Assembly: GCA_013112575.1 (NCBI GenBank)
Contig: JABFGG010000019.1
Coordinates: forward strand, 23,226 to 87,225
Reading direction: 5' to 3'
Source of the DNA: Chloroflexota bacterium
GTDB taxonomy: Bacteria > Chloroflexota > Anaerolineae > Anaerolineales > UBA11579
DNA length: 64,000 nucleotides
Both the position numbers and the translations under genes were made by a program. The notes under the pieces were generated by a model. It was not told the origin of the DNA, made no database searches, and saw nothing but the letters and a program-made list of their open reading frames with translations. Shown here in pieces: positions 1 to 9,110 of the stretch. Numbering within the stretch: position 1 is the stretch's first letter; each line of letters starts with the position of its first letter.

Positions 1-9
1 CAGAAAATC

Positions 10-65
10 ACAGTAGTTGCCTACTGTCAGCGGCGAAAATGAGCCGCTTGTCTGTTTATTTTTCA
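10..65 (+). terminator. Two hairpins and a T-rich stretch, possible terminator
   Basis: Two inverted repeats lie side by side: ACAGTAG (10-16) with CTACTGT (21-27), and AGCGGC (29-34) with GCCGCT (43-48). A T-rich stretch follows (49-65). This fits an intrinsic terminator read on the plus strand, for a gene to the left of the window. The T-tract is interrupted, so the call is tentative. Confidence 0.4.
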
Positions 66-153
66 ATTGTCTTTGCCCCGAAAACTGACGGGAGCGGTAC
101 GTTCTGCGGCCAGACCAGCCGCTGTTTCTCTGAGAATCTTTTACTTAGCCGTG

Positions 154-184
154 ACCGCAACTGAATTGCGGTTTCAGGAAACCG
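154..184 (-). terminator. Overlapping hairpins just after recA stop
   Basis: Two mutually exclusive inverted repeats lie directly downstream of the recA stop: CGGTTTC (169-175) with GAAACCG (178-184), and ACCGCAA (154-160) with TTGCGGT (166-172). They could end recA transcription, but no T-run follows on the minus strand, so this is a weak terminator call. Confidence 0.35.
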
Positions 185-189
185 AAAAG

Positions 190-1233
190 CTATTCTTCTT
201 CAATCTCTTCTGGGAGATCGTCGTCAAGTGGCATAGGTTCTTCGGGTAAAGCCGCTTGACGAATAAGCTGTTCGATTTCATCCAAAAGATCGGGTCTATC
301 ACGCAGGGCGTCTTTTGTGTTCTCACGGCCCTGAGCCAGGCGCTCATCCTTATAGTTGTAAAAGGACCCGCGCTTTTCAATAATGTCCAACTCAACCGCG
401 AGATCGAGAAGGTCCCCGACTTTGGATATGCCTTCATTATACATGATATCGAATTCCGCTGTGCGGAAGGGTGGAGATACTTTGTTCTTTACGACACGAA
501 CACGTGTGCGATTGCCGATAATCTCCTGCCCCTGTTTAATGGACTGGATGCGACGTACGTCCATGCGTACAGAAGCATAGAATTTGAGTGCATTGCCACC
601 AGTGGTGGTTTCTGGATTGCCGAACATTACCCCGATTTTCTGACGTAACTGGTTAGTAAAGATCATGGCGGTGTTAGTCTGTTTGATCGCCCCGGAGAGT
701 TTACGCAACGCCTGGGACATCAAACGTGCCTGCACACCCATAGTTGCTTGCCCCATGTCACCTTCCAGTTCGGAGCGGGGTACGAGGGCAGCTACAGAGT
801 CGATTACGACTACGTCTACTGCGCCCGAACGCACCAGGGATTCGGCGATTTCCAGGGCATCTTCGCCTGTGTCTGGCTGAGAGATAAGCAAATCGTCAAC
901 ATTAACGCCGCATTGCTCGGCGTAGCCAGGATCCAGGGCGTGTTCCATATCGATAAAAGCGCAGGTGCCACCCGCTTTTTGTGCCTCGGCAACGATATGT
1001 TGGGAGATAGTGGTTTTCCCGGAAGATTCCGGACCAAATATCTCAGTGACGCGCCCCCGGGGAATACCACCAATGCCTAAGGCTAAGTCCAGTGATAAGG
1101 CCCCAGTAGGGATGGCTTCAACCACCATGCTTTGGGCTTCACCCAGGCGCATGATCGAGCCATCACCGAAACGTTTGCTGATATCTTTTAGTGCGCTTTC
1201 CAGCGCCTGATCTTTTTTAGTATCGTCGCTCAT
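190..1233 (-). CDS. recA: Recombinase RecA
   Basis: This is the 347-residue DNA recombinase that forms filaments on single-stranded DNA, drives strand exchange and triggers LexA self-cleavage in the cytoplasm. The Walker A motif GPESSGKTT lies at about residues 67-75. The family strings [18 protein letters not shown] and [21 protein letters not shown] are all present, the last being the L2/core signature. The C-terminus is strongly acidic, as usual in bacterial RecA. The open frame extends further upstream, but the ATG at 1233 is chosen because AGAAGGA precedes it at good spacing and the protein then begins like other RecAs. It is divergent from the malic enzyme gene. No clear LexA box could be recognised upstream. 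Confidence 0.98.
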   Translation of the reverse strand: MSDDTKKDQALESALKDISKRFGDGSIMRLGEAQSMVVEAIPTGALSLDLALGIGGIPRGRVTEIFGPESSGKTTISQHIVAEAQKAGGTCAFIDMEHALDPGYAEQCGVNVDDLLISQPDTGEDALEIAESLVRSGAVDVVVIDSVAALVPRSELEGDMGQATMGVQARLMSQALRKLSGAIKQTNTAMIFTNQLRQKIGVMFGNPETTTGGNALKFYASVRMDVRRIQSIKQGQEIIGNRTRVRVVKNKVSPPFRTAEFDIMYNEGISKVGDLLDLAVELDIIEKRGSFYNYKDERLAQGRENTKDALRDRPDLLDEIEQLIRQAALPEEPMPLDDDLPEEIEEE

Positions 1234-1344
1234 TATTTTCCTTCTGTTCCGTGGCTTTGAAGCCCCTATTTTATCGCATGTTCTCTGACGCCAAACATGT
1301 AGGAATCTCCATTTCTGGGCTGTGACAATGTCCCATTTTTGGAA

Positions 1345-1379
1345 TGTCAATTGACACTGCCTTTTGAAGCTTTCAAAAT
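1345..1379 (+). promoter_or_regulatory. Palindrome and possible promoter between recA and maeB
   Basis: A perfect 12-bp palindrome, TGTCAATTGACA, occupies 1345-1356. Its right half gives a consensus -35 box TTGACA (1351-1356), with CAAAAT (1374-1379) 17 bp downstream as a weak -10. A second small inverted repeat, GACA-A-TGTC, lies at 1324-1332. The region is the only space between two divergent genes, so an operator here could act on both. Confidence 0.4.
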
Positions 1380-1428
1380 AGTACAATACCCGTGCATGAA
1401 ACTCACAACCTTTATTTAGAGGAGCATC

Positions 1429-3687
1429 ATGAGTACTTTGCGCGATGAGGCGCTGGAATATCATCACCTCAATGGAAAACCTGGCAAGATCGAGGTTACC
1501 CCCACCAAACCACTGGATACACAACGTGACCTGGCGTTGGCGTATTCACCAGGTGTGGCGGAACCGGTATTGGAGATCGAAAAGGATCCTGCCAATGCCT
1601 ATCAATACACTTCCAGGGGTAACCTGGTAGCGGTAATTTCGAATGGTACGGCTATCCTTGGCTTGGGAGACCGTGGAGCATTGGCCTCTAAACCAGTAAT
1701 GGAAGGGAAGGGGGTACTTTTTAAGAAGTTTGCCGATATTGATGTCTTTGACATCGAGGTTGACGAAAAAGATCCTGATAAGTTGATCGAAGTGGTCAAG
1801 GCCATTGCACCTACTTTCGGGGGCATCAACCTCGAAGATATTAAAGCCCCGGAATGTTTCCACGTTGAGCAAACTTTGAAAGAAGCTCTCGACATTCCCG
1901 TCTTCCACGACGACCAGCATGGCACTGCGATCATCTCCAGTGCCGGTTTGTTAAATGCCCTGGAGATCATTGGCAAAGATATTGGCGATATCCGCATTGC
2001 AGTCTCCGGGGCAGGTGCTTCGGCCATTTCCTGTGCCAAGATGGCCGTTCTGCTGGGTGTGAAACAGGAGAATGTCCTGCTTGTGGATAGTAAAGGCGTT
2101 GTGTACAAGGGCCGCGAGGCAGGCATGAACCAGTATAAAGAAGAGTTCGCGGTCGATACCGATTTGCGCACACTGGCTGATGCTGTAAATGGGGCGGATG
2201 TGTTTTATGGTTTGTCCGTAGCCGACCTGCTCAAACCAGAGATGGTCAAGACCATGGCCAAAGATCCCATTATCTTCGCCATGGCCAATCCTGATCCTGA
2301 GATCAATTATGATCTCGCCAAAGAAACACGTCCGGACGCTATCGTAGCGACGGGCCGTTCTGATTTTCCCAATCAAGTTAACAACGTCTTAGGTTTCCCC
2401 TTCATCTTCCGCGGCGCGCTTGATGTGCGGGCCTCATCCATAAACGATGACATGAAAGTTGCCGCTGCTTATTCGCTGGCAAAACTGGCGAAGGAAGATG
2501 TGCCTGACAGCGTGCTCAGTGCATATGGGGTGGACAGCCTCAAATTCGGTCGCGAGTACATCATTCCTACGCCCCTGGATGACCGTGTCTTGCTGTGGGA
2601 AGCGCCTGATGTGGCAGAAGCAGCTATGAAAACCGGTGTCGCGCGAGTAAAAATTGACCTGGATGAATACCGCGAAGAACTGGCTATTCGTCAGGGTAAG
2701 GGGGCTCAGGTCCGTCATTACATCCTCAATAAGGCGCAGGCTGTCAAGCAACGCGAACGTATTGTGTTTGCGGAGGGCGAAGAGCCTAAGATCATCCGCG
2801 CTGCTGCCCGCATTAAGGACGAAGGCATTGGCGAACCTGTTTTGATCGCTCGTGAAGAAGTTTTTGATGAGATGACCAAAGAATTGGGATTGGAACATTT
2901 CAAGCCGGAACTTGTAAACGTACGTAGCTATGAACGTTTGGAAGAATACCAGCAGGCTTTCCATGAACTGCGTGCTCGCAAAGGTATTACCATGCGTGAA
3001 TCCACCAAACGCTTACGAGACCGTAATGTGTTTGGGGCCATGATGGTCAAGATGGGAGATGCAGACGCTTTCATCTCCGGCCTCACTTTCGAATATCCGG
3101 AAGTCATCCGCCCAGCTTTGCAAATCCATCACACTGCTGAAGGTGTGCGTCGTGCTGCAGGTGTGTACATCATGATCCTGGATGGACACGTATACCTGTT
3201 TGCCGATGCTACTGTCAATATCGATCCCAGTGCAGAGGATCTGGCAGATATCGCTATGTTATCCGCTGACTTTGCGGAAAATCTAGGCCTCAGCCCACGT
3301 GTAGCCATGTTGTCTTTCTCCAACTTCGGTTCCACACCACATCCTCATTCTGCCAAAGTGAAAAAGGCTGTTGAGATCTTGAAGGAAAACGCACCGGATA
3401 TGGTTGTTGATGGCGAAATGCAAGCCGATGCTGCCGTCATACCGGAGATCATTGAGGGACGTTATCCCTTCAGTAAGGTCAAGGATGCCAATGTGTTGGT
3501 ATTCCCCAGTCTGGAAGCAGCCAATATCGCCTATAAACTCCTCGATCGTTTAGGCAATGCTCAGGCGATTGGGCCCATCCTCTTGGGTATGGGCGCGCCC
3601 GTGCATGTTTTACAAACGGGTGATGAAGTACGCGATATCGTCAACATTGCTGCCGTAGCTGTAATGGATGCAGGCGGGCGTCAATAG
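1429..3687 (+). CDS. maeB: NADP-type malic enzyme with phosphotransacetylase-like C-terminal domain
   Basis: The 752-residue protein has the two-part MaeB layout. The N-terminal malic enzyme (about 1-410) oxidatively decarboxylates malate to pyruvate. Its family strings include YSPGVAEP (about 39-46), the [10 protein letters not shown] block (158-167) and the Rossmann stretch [14 protein letters not shown]. The C-terminal part (about 425-752) resembles phosphate acetyltransferase; in characterised MaeB proteins this domain binds acetyl-CoA as an inhibitor and is not catalytic. Length matches the family (about 750-760). The start is supported by AGAGGAG just upstream. It stands alone, with a strong terminator behind it, and precedes the sodium-pumping decarboxylase operon, so both may serve C3/C4 acid metabolism. 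Confidence 0.95.
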   Translation: MSTLRDEALEYHHLNGKPGKIEVTPTKPLDTQRDLALAYSPGVAEPVLEIEKDPANAYQYTSRGNLVAVISNGTAILGLGDRGALASKPVMEGKGVLFKKFADIDVFDIEVDEKDPDKLIEVVKAIAPTFGGINLEDIKAPECFHVEQTLKEALDIPVFHDDQHGTAIISSAGLLNALEIIGKDIGDIRIAVSGAGASAISCAKMAVLLGVKQENVLLVDSKGVVYKGREAGMNQYKEEFAVDTDLRTLADAVNGADVFYGLSVADLLKPEMVKTMAKDPIIFAMANPDPEINYDLAKETRPDAIVATGRSDFPNQVNNVLGFPFIFRGALDVRASSINDDMKVAAAYSLAKLAKEDVPDSVLSAYGVDSLKFGREYIIPTPLDDRVLLWEAPDVAEAAMKTGVARVKIDLDEYREELAIRQGKGAQVRHYILNKAQAVKQRERIVFAEGEEPKIIRAAARIKDEGIGEPVLIAREEVFDEMTKELGLEHFKPELVNVRSYERLEEYQQAFHELRARKGITMRESTKRLRDRNVFGAMMVKMGDADAFISGLTFEYPEVIRPALQIHHTAEGVRRAAGVYIMILDGHVYLFADATVNIDPSAEDLADIAMLSADFAENLGLSPRVAMLSFSNFGSTPHPHSAKVKKAVEILKENAPDMVVDGEMQADAAVIPEIIEGRYPFSKVKDANVLVFPSLEAANIAYKLLDRLGNAQAIGPILLGMGAPVHVLQTGDEVRDIVNIAAVAVMDAGGRQ

Positions 3688-3714
3688 TAGAGATTCCCAA
3701 AATAATTATTCCAG

Positions 3715-3750
3715 AAGGAGGCAGGGAGACTTTTCCCCCTGCCTCTTTTG
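3715..3750 (+). terminator. Intrinsic terminator of maeB
   Basis: GAGGCAGGG (3718-3726) pairs perfectly with CCCTGCCTC (3737-3745), followed by TTTT. Outer A/G bases (3715-3717) can pair into the T-run, so the hairpin may also work on the other strand. It separates the malic enzyme gene from the decarboxylase operon. Confidence 0.85.
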
Positions 3751-3806
3751 TACTTCCAACTATGAAAGGATATGTGCCTTTTTGGTTCGAAATTAGACCA
3801 CGCTTG

Positions 3807-3840
3807 TATAATAAGGCCAATTAGGGAATATTTATTCCCT
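3807..3840 (+). promoter_or_regulatory. -10 box and palindromic operator candidate before mmdA
   Basis: A consensus -10 box, TATAAT, lies at 3807-3812, with no good -35. About ten bases downstream is a perfect palindrome, AGGGAATA (3823-3830) and TATTCCCT (3833-3840), separated by TT. Its place at the expected transcript start suits a repressor site or a leader hairpin. The regulator is not in the window as far as can be told. Confidence 0.45.
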
Positions 3841-3869
3841 GTACGAAGAAAAACATAGGCGCGATACGC

Positions 3870-5453
3870 ATGACATTACCAGAGAAAAAAGACACAGCAG
3901 GTACAGGGCCGATTGATAAGAATAAGGATTTAAAGAGTAGGCGCCAAAAGCTGCTTGAGGGGGGAGGGGAGCAGCGCGTAAAGGCACAACATGCCAAGGG
4001 GAAAATGACTGCAAGAGAGCGCATCGACCAGCTCCTGGATAGAGGCAGCTTCCAGGAGATCGATCCATACTGGACGCACCGGCATAGCGATTTCGGCATG
4101 GCCGAAAAACAACATGCCGGAGACAGCGTGGTTGCCGGCTTCGGCAAGATCGATGGACGCATGGTTTGTGTGTACGCTCAAGACTTCACGGTTTTAGGCG
4201 GCTCTTTTTCCGAAGTGCAGGGTCAAAAAGTTGCCAAATTGCTTGACCTGGCCATGGAGAACGGTGTCCCTGTAATAGGTTTAATGGATTCTGTGGGGGC
4301 CCGTATCCAGGAAGGGGTTTATAGCTTGGCGGCTTTTGCAGAACTTTTTTGGCGTAACACTCAGGCCAGTGGCGTCATCCCTCAGATTAGCGTTATGTTG
4401 GGGCCATGCGCGGGTGGCTCTGTTTACTCTCCAGGCCTGACCGACTTTGTAGTCATGACCGAGGGCACCAGTCATATGTTCCTCACTGGCCCGAAAGTGA
4501 TCGAGACCGTCACAGGCGAGCAGGTTGACCTCGACTCGCTGGGTGGAGCGCAAGTACACAATGCCATTAGCGGTGTAGCGCATTTTAATGCTACTGACGA
4601 ATCCCAGGCCTTGGATATCACACGTACCTTGTTAAGCTATATTCCAGCCAATAATGCTGAACAGGCTCCTCTCCATACCCCAGAGGATGACCCCTGGCGT
4701 ATGGATGAAACACTGAATGATCTGGTTCCGGGCGATTCGCGTGAACCTTACGACATGCACGTGATCATCAAAAGCGTTTTTGATCTGGGCAGTTTTTTTC
4801 CAGTACACGCACATTATGCCCAGAACGTGATCGTTGGCTTTGCCCGCCTCCACGGACAATCTGTGGGGGTGGTCGCCACGCAGCCCATGGTAAAAGCCGG
4901 TGTGTTGGACATCGACTCCTCTGACAAGATCTCGCGCTTTATCCGATTTTGTGATGCTTTCGGAATTCCGCTGATCACCTTGGTGGACACTCCTGGCTTT
5001 TTGCCGGGTGTCAAAGAAGAACATGGAGGCATCATCCGGCATGGGGCTAAGATCGTGTATGCTTACTCGGAAGCTACAGTCCCCAAACTTTCGGTGATCA
5101 CCCGCAAAGCATACGGTGGCGCATATATCGTGATGGGTAGTAAATACACCCGCACCGATCTGGTGTTTGCCTGGCCCACTGCCGAAGTTGCCGTTATGGG
5201 CGCAGAGGGGGCGGTCAATATCCTGTACCAAAAACAATTGCGGGAGGAAGATGACCCTCAAGCGGCTCATGCCCGCTTAGTTGATGAATTCAACCAGAAA
5301 TTTGCCAATCCCTTTACCTCGGCGGCTAGTGGGCACGTGGATGACGTCCTTCTTCCATCTGAAACCAGGCCGCGTCTCATTGCGGCCCTCGAACTACTGC
5401 GCGATAAGCGCGTGGAAACACCTGCCAAGAAACATGGCAACATGCCGGTGTAG
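3870..5453 (+). CDS. mmdA: Carboxyltransferase (alpha) subunit of sodium-pumping methylmalonyl-CoA decarboxylase family
   Basis: This 527-residue protein belongs to the acyl-CoA carboxyltransferase family (PccB/MmdA). It moves the carboxyl group between an acyl-CoA, probably methylmalonyl-CoA, and biotin. Family blocks include the VLGGSFSEVQGQK loop, DSVGARIQEGV, the first oxyanion-hole region around GGSVYSPGLTDFV, and IRHGAKIVYAYSEATVP followed by TRKAYGGAYIVMGSK. Length matches MmdA/PccB (about 510-530). The next three genes encode a small membrane subunit, a biotin carrier and an OadB-type pump. This makes a decarboxylating, Na+-exporting complex more likely than an ATP-driven carboxylase, whose biotin carboxylase is absent here. 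Acyl-CoA specificity is inferred from family only. The ribosome-binding site before ATG 3870 is weak. Confidence 0.9.
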   Translation: MTLPEKKDTAGTGPIDKNKDLKSRRQKLLEGGGEQRVKAQHAKGKMTARERIDQLLDRGSFQEIDPYWTHRHSDFGMAEKQHAGDSVVAGFGKIDGRMVCVYAQDFTVLGGSFSEVQGQKVAKLLDLAMENGVPVIGLMDSVGARIQEGVYSLAAFAELFWRNTQASGVIPQISVMLGPCAGGSVYSPGLTDFVVMTEGTSHMFLTGPKVIETVTGEQVDLDSLGGAQVHNAISGVAHFNATDESQALDITRTLLSYIPANNAEQAPLHTPEDDPWRMDETLNDLVPGDSREPYDMHVIIKSVFDLGSFFPVHAHYAQNVIVGFARLHGQSVGVVATQPMVKAGVLDIDSSDKISRFIRFCDAFGIPLITLVDTPGFLPGVKEEHGGIIRHGAKIVYAYSEATVPKLSVITRKAYGGAYIVMGSKYTRTDLVFAWPTAEVAVMGAEGAVNILYQKQLREEDDPQAAHARLVDEFNQKFANPFTSAASGHVDDVLLPSETRPRLIAALELLRDKRVETPAKKHGNMPV

Positions 5454-5462
5454 GCTGTAATC

Positions 5463-5765
5463 ATGGATCCGATCGGGCAGGGCTTACTTATCAGCGCATT
5501 GGGCATGGGGATTACATTCGCCACTTTGGGTGTTTTGATCTTCTTGATTCGTTTGTTGCGTTGGGTCTTTCCTGCAGAAACTCAGAAACCCCTTGAAATA
5601 CAATCCTCGATGCCAGATGAAGTTGAAGTAGAGCGACGCGTCGCCGTTTTTGCAGCCCTGTGGTATTGGCAAAATGAACAACGGCGCTCTCCCACCTTGG
5701 GCCGTCGATTAGAAAAAACTAGAAGTCCGTGGCAGTCTTCTAACGTGGATAATAAAAATAAGTGA
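5463..5765 (+). CDS. OadG/MmdD-like small membrane subunit of the decarboxylase
   Basis: A 100-residue protein with one N-terminal membrane helix (about residues 5-36) and a charged cytoplasmic tail. Hydrophobic helix plus tail, small size and position between carboxyltransferase and biotin carrier match the gamma/delta subunit (OadG family). In characterised pumps this subunit holds the soluble subunits to the membrane pump. Sequence identity in this family is always low, so the call rests mainly on topology and context. It starts 9 bp after mmdA. Confidence 0.8.
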   Translation: MDPIGQGLLISALGMGITFATLGVLIFLIRLLRWVFPAETQKPLEIQSSMPDEVEVERRVAVFAALWYWQNEQRRSPTLGRRLEKTRSPWQSSNVDNKNK

Positions 5766-5771
5766 TGCCTT

Positions 5772-6194
5772 ATGCCCCCTAAGAAATTTATCGTAACCGT
5801 CGACGGCACAGAATACCAGGCAGAAATAAAAAGCATTGATCGGGAAGGCATTGAAGTTTTCCTCAATGGTCAGCAGTACAAGGTTAGCTTCGCTGAACTC
5901 GAAGATCAGGTTAAAACCCCCACACCCAAATCGAAACCGATCGCGTTGCCTGATCCTGTTCAGCCAGCCGTTGCTGTCAATCCAGACCAGGTGACTGCTC
6001 CACTCCCCGGTGATGTTATCGAAATCATGATCCAGGCTGGCGATGAAATTGAAGTTGGTCAGGGGGTCATAGTGCTCGAGTCGATGAAGATGAAGAATCT
6101 AATCCGTTCATCACGGGCTGGTAAGGTCAAAAATGTGCATGTATCTCCCGGGCAATCCGTTGCCTATGGCGACCTGCTCATGGAGTTTGAGTAG
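5772..6194 (+). CDS. Biotin carrier protein of the decarboxylase complex
   Basis: A 140-residue biotinyl-carrier protein. After an N-terminal domain and a Pro/Lys-rich linker (about 49-72) comes a biotinyl domain with APLPGDV (about 76-82) and the biotinylation motif ESMKMKN, the modified lysine being about residue 106. The usual motif is (A/E)MKM; the residue after it is normally E, here K. The protein shuttles carboxybiotin from the carboxyltransferase to the membrane pump. It lies 6 bp after the small subunit gene and abuts the pump gene, consistent with one operon. Confidence 0.93.
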   Translation: MPPKKFIVTVDGTEYQAEIKSIDREGIEVFLNGQQYKVSFAELEDQVKTPTPKSKPIALPDPVQPAVAVNPDQVTAPLPGDVIEIMIQAGDEIEVGQGVIVLESMKMKNLIRSSRAGKVKNVHVSPGQSVAYGDLLMEFE

Positions 6195-7319
6195 ATGACT
6201 ATCGAAGACCTGCTCAACCTGTTTCAGGCGCCTTTGCTTTTGTCCTGGAAGAACCTGCTGATGATGTTGGTCGGTGGGGTCTTGATCTATCTGGCTATTG
6301 CAAAAGAATATGAGCCTGTACTTTTGCTGCCCATTGGCTTCGCTGCCATCCTGACCAATTTGCCCTTAACGGGCATTGCGGATGGGGACGGTTTCCTTGC
6401 AGTGCTTTTCGATGCCGGTATCCGCAATGAGTTGTTCCCCTTATTGATCTTCATCGGTATTGGGGCGCTGACGGATTTTGGGCCCCTCCTGGAGAACCCG
6501 CGCATGGCCTTGTTGGGTGCCGCTGGGCAGATCGGCATCTTTGGGACGCTCCTCCTGGCGCTCCTTTTAGGTTTTGAGATGAACGAAGCTGCCTCGATTG
6601 GCATTATTGGGGCGATTGATGGACCAACCGCCATATATGTGTCATCTCAACTTGCTCCACATTTATTAGGACCCATTGCCGTAGCCGCCTACAGTTATAT
6701 GTCTTTGGTGCCAATCATCCAGCCGCCTGTTATGCGCCTGCTAACCACTGATGCAGAACGCAAAGTGCGCATGGTCTATTCTCAACGTGAGATTTCAAGA
6801 CGTGTCCGTATTCTGTTCCCCATCGTAGTGACCATCGTTGTCTCATTGATCTCACCACAGGCTTCTCCTTTGATTGCCACGCTCATGTTCGGTAACCTCA
6901 TGCGAGAATCTGGCGTTGTTGAAAAACTAACCAAGGCATCTCAAAATGAGATCGCCAATGTCACCACTATTTTTCTTGGGCTGGCGATTGGCAGTACCAT
7001 GATTGGTGATGATTTCATTAGAGCTGACTCGCTGTTCATTCTGGCCTTGGGATTATTGGCTTTTGTAATTGACACTGCCGGTGGTGTGTTTTTCGGCAAA
7101 ATACTTTACTGGATCAGCGGCAAGAAATTCAATCCGCTGATCGGCGCAGCCGGTATCAGTGCTTTTCCTATGTCGGCGCGTATCGTGCAGCGCGTGGGTC
7201 AGGAATTTGATTACGAGAATTATTTATTAATGCACGCTATGGGAGCAAATACAGCCGGGCAATTAGGTAGTGTGATTGCTGGGGGTGTGGTTTTGACCTT
7301 GTTGTCTGGGGCAGTTTAG
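6195..7319 (+). CDS. mmdB: Sodium ion-translocating decarboxylase beta subunit (OadB/MmdB family)
   Basis: A 374-residue integral membrane protein that decarboxylates carboxybiotin and uses the energy to export Na+. It is strongly hydrophobic, with about nine to eleven membrane segments. It carries the family core GIIGAIDGPTAIYVSSQLAP (the Asp is the presumed Na+-site residue), the loop SLVPIIQPPVMRLLT, and the C-terminal GAAGISAFPMSARIVQ stretch. Length fits the family (about 370-430). The ATG directly follows the biotin carrier stop, so the two are translationally coupled. Together the four genes give a complete pump that would feed a sodium gradient. Confidence 0.95.
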   Translation: MTIEDLLNLFQAPLLLSWKNLLMMLVGGVLIYLAIAKEYEPVLLLPIGFAAILTNLPLTGIADGDGFLAVLFDAGIRNELFPLLIFIGIGALTDFGPLLENPRMALLGAAGQIGIFGTLLLALLLGFEMNEAASIGIIGAIDGPTAIYVSSQLAPHLLGPIAVAAYSYMSLVPIIQPPVMRLLTTDAERKVRMVYSQREISRRVRILFPIVVTIVVSLISPQASPLIATLMFGNLMRESGVVEKLTKASQNEIANVTTIFLGLAIGSTMIGDDFIRADSLFILALGLLAFVIDTAGGVFFGKILYWISGKKFNPLIGAAGISAFPMSARIVQRVGQEFDYENYLLMHAMGANTAGQLGSVIAGGVVLTLLSGAV

Positions 7320-7320
7320 G

Positions 7321-7356
7321 GCGTATTACTTCAACAATGGGGATACGCTTGTTGAA
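7321..7356 (+). other. Interleaved inverted repeats after the pump gene
   Basis: GCGTAT (7321-7326) pairs with ATACGC (7343-7348), and TTCAACAA (7330-7337) pairs with TTGTTGAA (7349-7356). The arms interleave, so only one helix can form at a time. No T-run follows. It could be a weak terminator or RNA-stability element. Confidence 0.4.
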
Positions 7357-7422
7357 ACTTCTTGCTCTATTTTCTCGTATAAAGCAATAGATCATCAGGT
7401 CTTCGGAGGCGAGGAGCCCTTT

Positions 7423-8328
7423 ATGCTATTGCAGTTATTTCTACAGTTGGCTTTGCCAATTCTTTTCATTTTTATACTATGGCGTGCGCGCTTTTCCCAC
7501 AAAGCAGAGTGGTTGGCAAATATCATCCCGCTTGCTATTGGAATAGCTTTTGTATTTATTACGGCTCGCTGGGACATGTTCAGTTACTACCTGCGTTGGG
7601 TAGGTTTGATCGCCTTCTCACTCGCTGTCTACAAGTCTTACGACCGGATCACGGAAGATCCTGAGGAGTCTTATACATTGAAGTGGGGCAATCTACTTCC
7701 AACAATCATTGCTGTGGTTTTTCTTGGATGGTTGACGATGAATAGCCTGTTGGGATATATCCCTCCGAAAGGTGCTGTCGATTTAGCCTATCCTCTGCAA
7801 GGTCGAGCCTTCTACATTGGTGGGGGAGGCAATAGTCCCTGGATCAATGCACATCAAAGGGCATACGCTCAAAGTTATGCATTGGACATCCTGGCCTTAA
7901 ATATCTTTGGAAGTAGCAGTGACGTTTTTCGATCAGGTGAGTTGGACCGATACACGATCTTTGGTGAGCCGATCTATAGCCCTTGTAATGGTACTGTGAT
8001 CGATGCAATTGATGGCTTCCCCGACCAGCCTATCGGCAGCCGCGACGAAGTCAATTTAGCAGGCAACTACGTGACCCTGGATTGTGAGGGTGTGGCTGTT
8101 TTATTAGCTCATATGCAAATGGGTAGTGTCGAGGTGCAGACTGGAGATGCGGTTACAATTGGGCAACTATTGGGGCGAGTCGGTAACTCCGGCAATACGT
8201 CCCAACCACATTTACACATTCACGCAACCACTGGCAGCACCGTCCCCAATTTGCTGGATGGCGAACCGGTTCCCATAACATTCGATGGCAGATTCCTCGT
8301 CCGCAACCAATTATTCAATGGCAACTAA
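7423..8328 (+). CDS. Membrane-anchored M23 (LytM) family peptidase
   Basis: A 301-residue protein with four predicted N-terminal membrane segments (about residues 1-20, 25-42, 48-65 and 84-105), followed by an extracellular M23-type domain. The domain shows GEPIYSPCNGTVID, the zinc-site block LLAHMQMGSVEV and the HxH motif PHLHIH near residue 265. M23 enzymes usually cut peptidoglycan cross-bridges. The first zinc ligand (H in HxxxD) is not obvious around residue 145, where HQRAYAQSYALDI is the best candidate. The start has a purine-rich site (GAGGCGAGGAG). It is followed after 11 bp by the AIM24-like gene. Confidence 0.8.
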   Translation: MLLQLFLQLALPILFIFILWRARFSHKAEWLANIIPLAIGIAFVFITARWDMFSYYLRWVGLIAFSLAVYKSYDRITEDPEESYTLKWGNLLPTIIAVVFLGWLTMNSLLGYIPPKGAVDLAYPLQGRAFYIGGGGNSPWINAHQRAYAQSYALDILALNIFGSSSDVFRSGELDRYTIFGEPIYSPCNGTVIDAIDGFPDQPIGSRDEVNLAGNYVTLDCEGVAVLLAHMQMGSVEVQTGDAVTIGQLLGRVGNSGNTSQPHLHIHATTGSTVPNLLDGEPVPITFDGRFLVRNQLFNGN

Positions 8329-8339
8329 GGAGAAATGAG

Positions 8340-9050
8340 ATGCAAATCGATATCCTATACCAACCCGCTTATTCTCTGGGTGTCCTCAAGCTGGAGGGCA
8401 ATGAAGAAGTACGCGTGGAGGGGGGCTCCATGGTCAGTATGTCACAAGGGATGGTCATGGAGACCAAAGCTGCTGGCGGTATTCTCAAGTCGCTGGCACG
8501 CTCGGTGCTTGGCGGGGAGAGCTTTTTCCAGAACACCTACCAGGCCCCCCCAGATGGAGGCGAGATCACCGTTGCCCCTGCTTTGCCAGGCGATCTGTTT
8601 TCGCTCGACCTTGGTGGAGAAAACCTGATGGTGCAGTCGGGCTCCTACGTTGCGTCTGCCATGGGTATTGAAGTCGATACTTCCTGGGGTGGCGCCAAGA
8701 CCTTCTTTGCCTCCGAAGGTCTCATCATGTTGAGGGCCAGTGGTACAGGGACTCTGGTGCTCTCGTCTTATGGCGCCATTCACGAGCGCAACCTGGCCGA
8801 AGGTGAAACTTATACTGTTGATACGGGGCACCTGGTGGCTTTCACCGAGGGCATTGGCTTCAAGGTGCGCAAGGTGGGCGGCATCAAATCCACGCTTTTC
8901 AGTGGTGAAGGTCTGGTGGTTGACCTGACCGGGCCGGGACGCGTGCTCATTCAAACCCGTTCCACGCAGGCTTTCCTCAGTTGGCTGATCCCACAGTTGC
9001 CCAAAACCAGCAACAGTGGTGGTGGCACCAGCGTCACTTTCGGTTCGTAA
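8340..9050 (+). CDS. TIGR00266/AIM24 family protein
   Basis: A 236-residue protein of the AIM24 (DUF124) family. It shows the family opening with a basic-acidic beta strand, GGSMVSMS, then FFQNTYQAP, LFSLDL, GGAKTFFASEGLIML and a C-terminal GPGRVLIQTRS. These proteins fold as a double beta-helix resembling tryptophan-RNA attenuation proteins; the bacterial role is unknown. There is no signal peptide, so it is cytoplasmic. It lies 11 bp behind the M23 peptidase with AAGGAGAAA before its ATG, and a hairpin terminator follows. Confidence 0.88.
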   Translation: MQIDILYQPAYSLGVLKLEGNEEVRVEGGSMVSMSQGMVMETKAAGGILKSLARSVLGGESFFQNTYQAPPDGGEITVAPALPGDLFSLDLGGENLMVQSGSYVASAMGIEVDTSWGGAKTFFASEGLIMLRASGTGTLVLSSYGAIHERNLAEGETYTVDTGHLVAFTEGIGFKVRKVGGIKSTLFSGEGLVVDLTGPGRVLIQTRSTQAFLSWLIPQLPKTSNSGGGTSVTFGS

Positions 9051-9063
9051 TCCACAATAATAA

Positions 9064-9100
9064 AGGAAGGGTGAGGTAGTCGTCCTCACTCTTCCTAAAG
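9064..9100 (+). terminator. Hairpin terminator after the AIM24-like gene
   Basis: GGAAGGGTGAGG (9065-9076) pairs with CCTCACTCTTCC (9084-9095) with one G-T pair. The following bases are only moderately T-rich (ATTTT at 9101-9105), so termination may be partial and the next operon could receive read-through. Confidence 0.6.
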
Positions 9101-9110
9101 ATTTTCCTAG

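Noticed and set aside
816..1073. Open frame overlapping recA in another frame
   Set aside because: Shadow of a strongly conserved gene; no independent start signal. The same holds for the other long overlapping frames in the window.
7321..7356. RNA pseudoknot
   Set aside because: The arms interleave but no bases separate the second and fourth arms, so both helices cannot coexist; treated as alternative hairpins.
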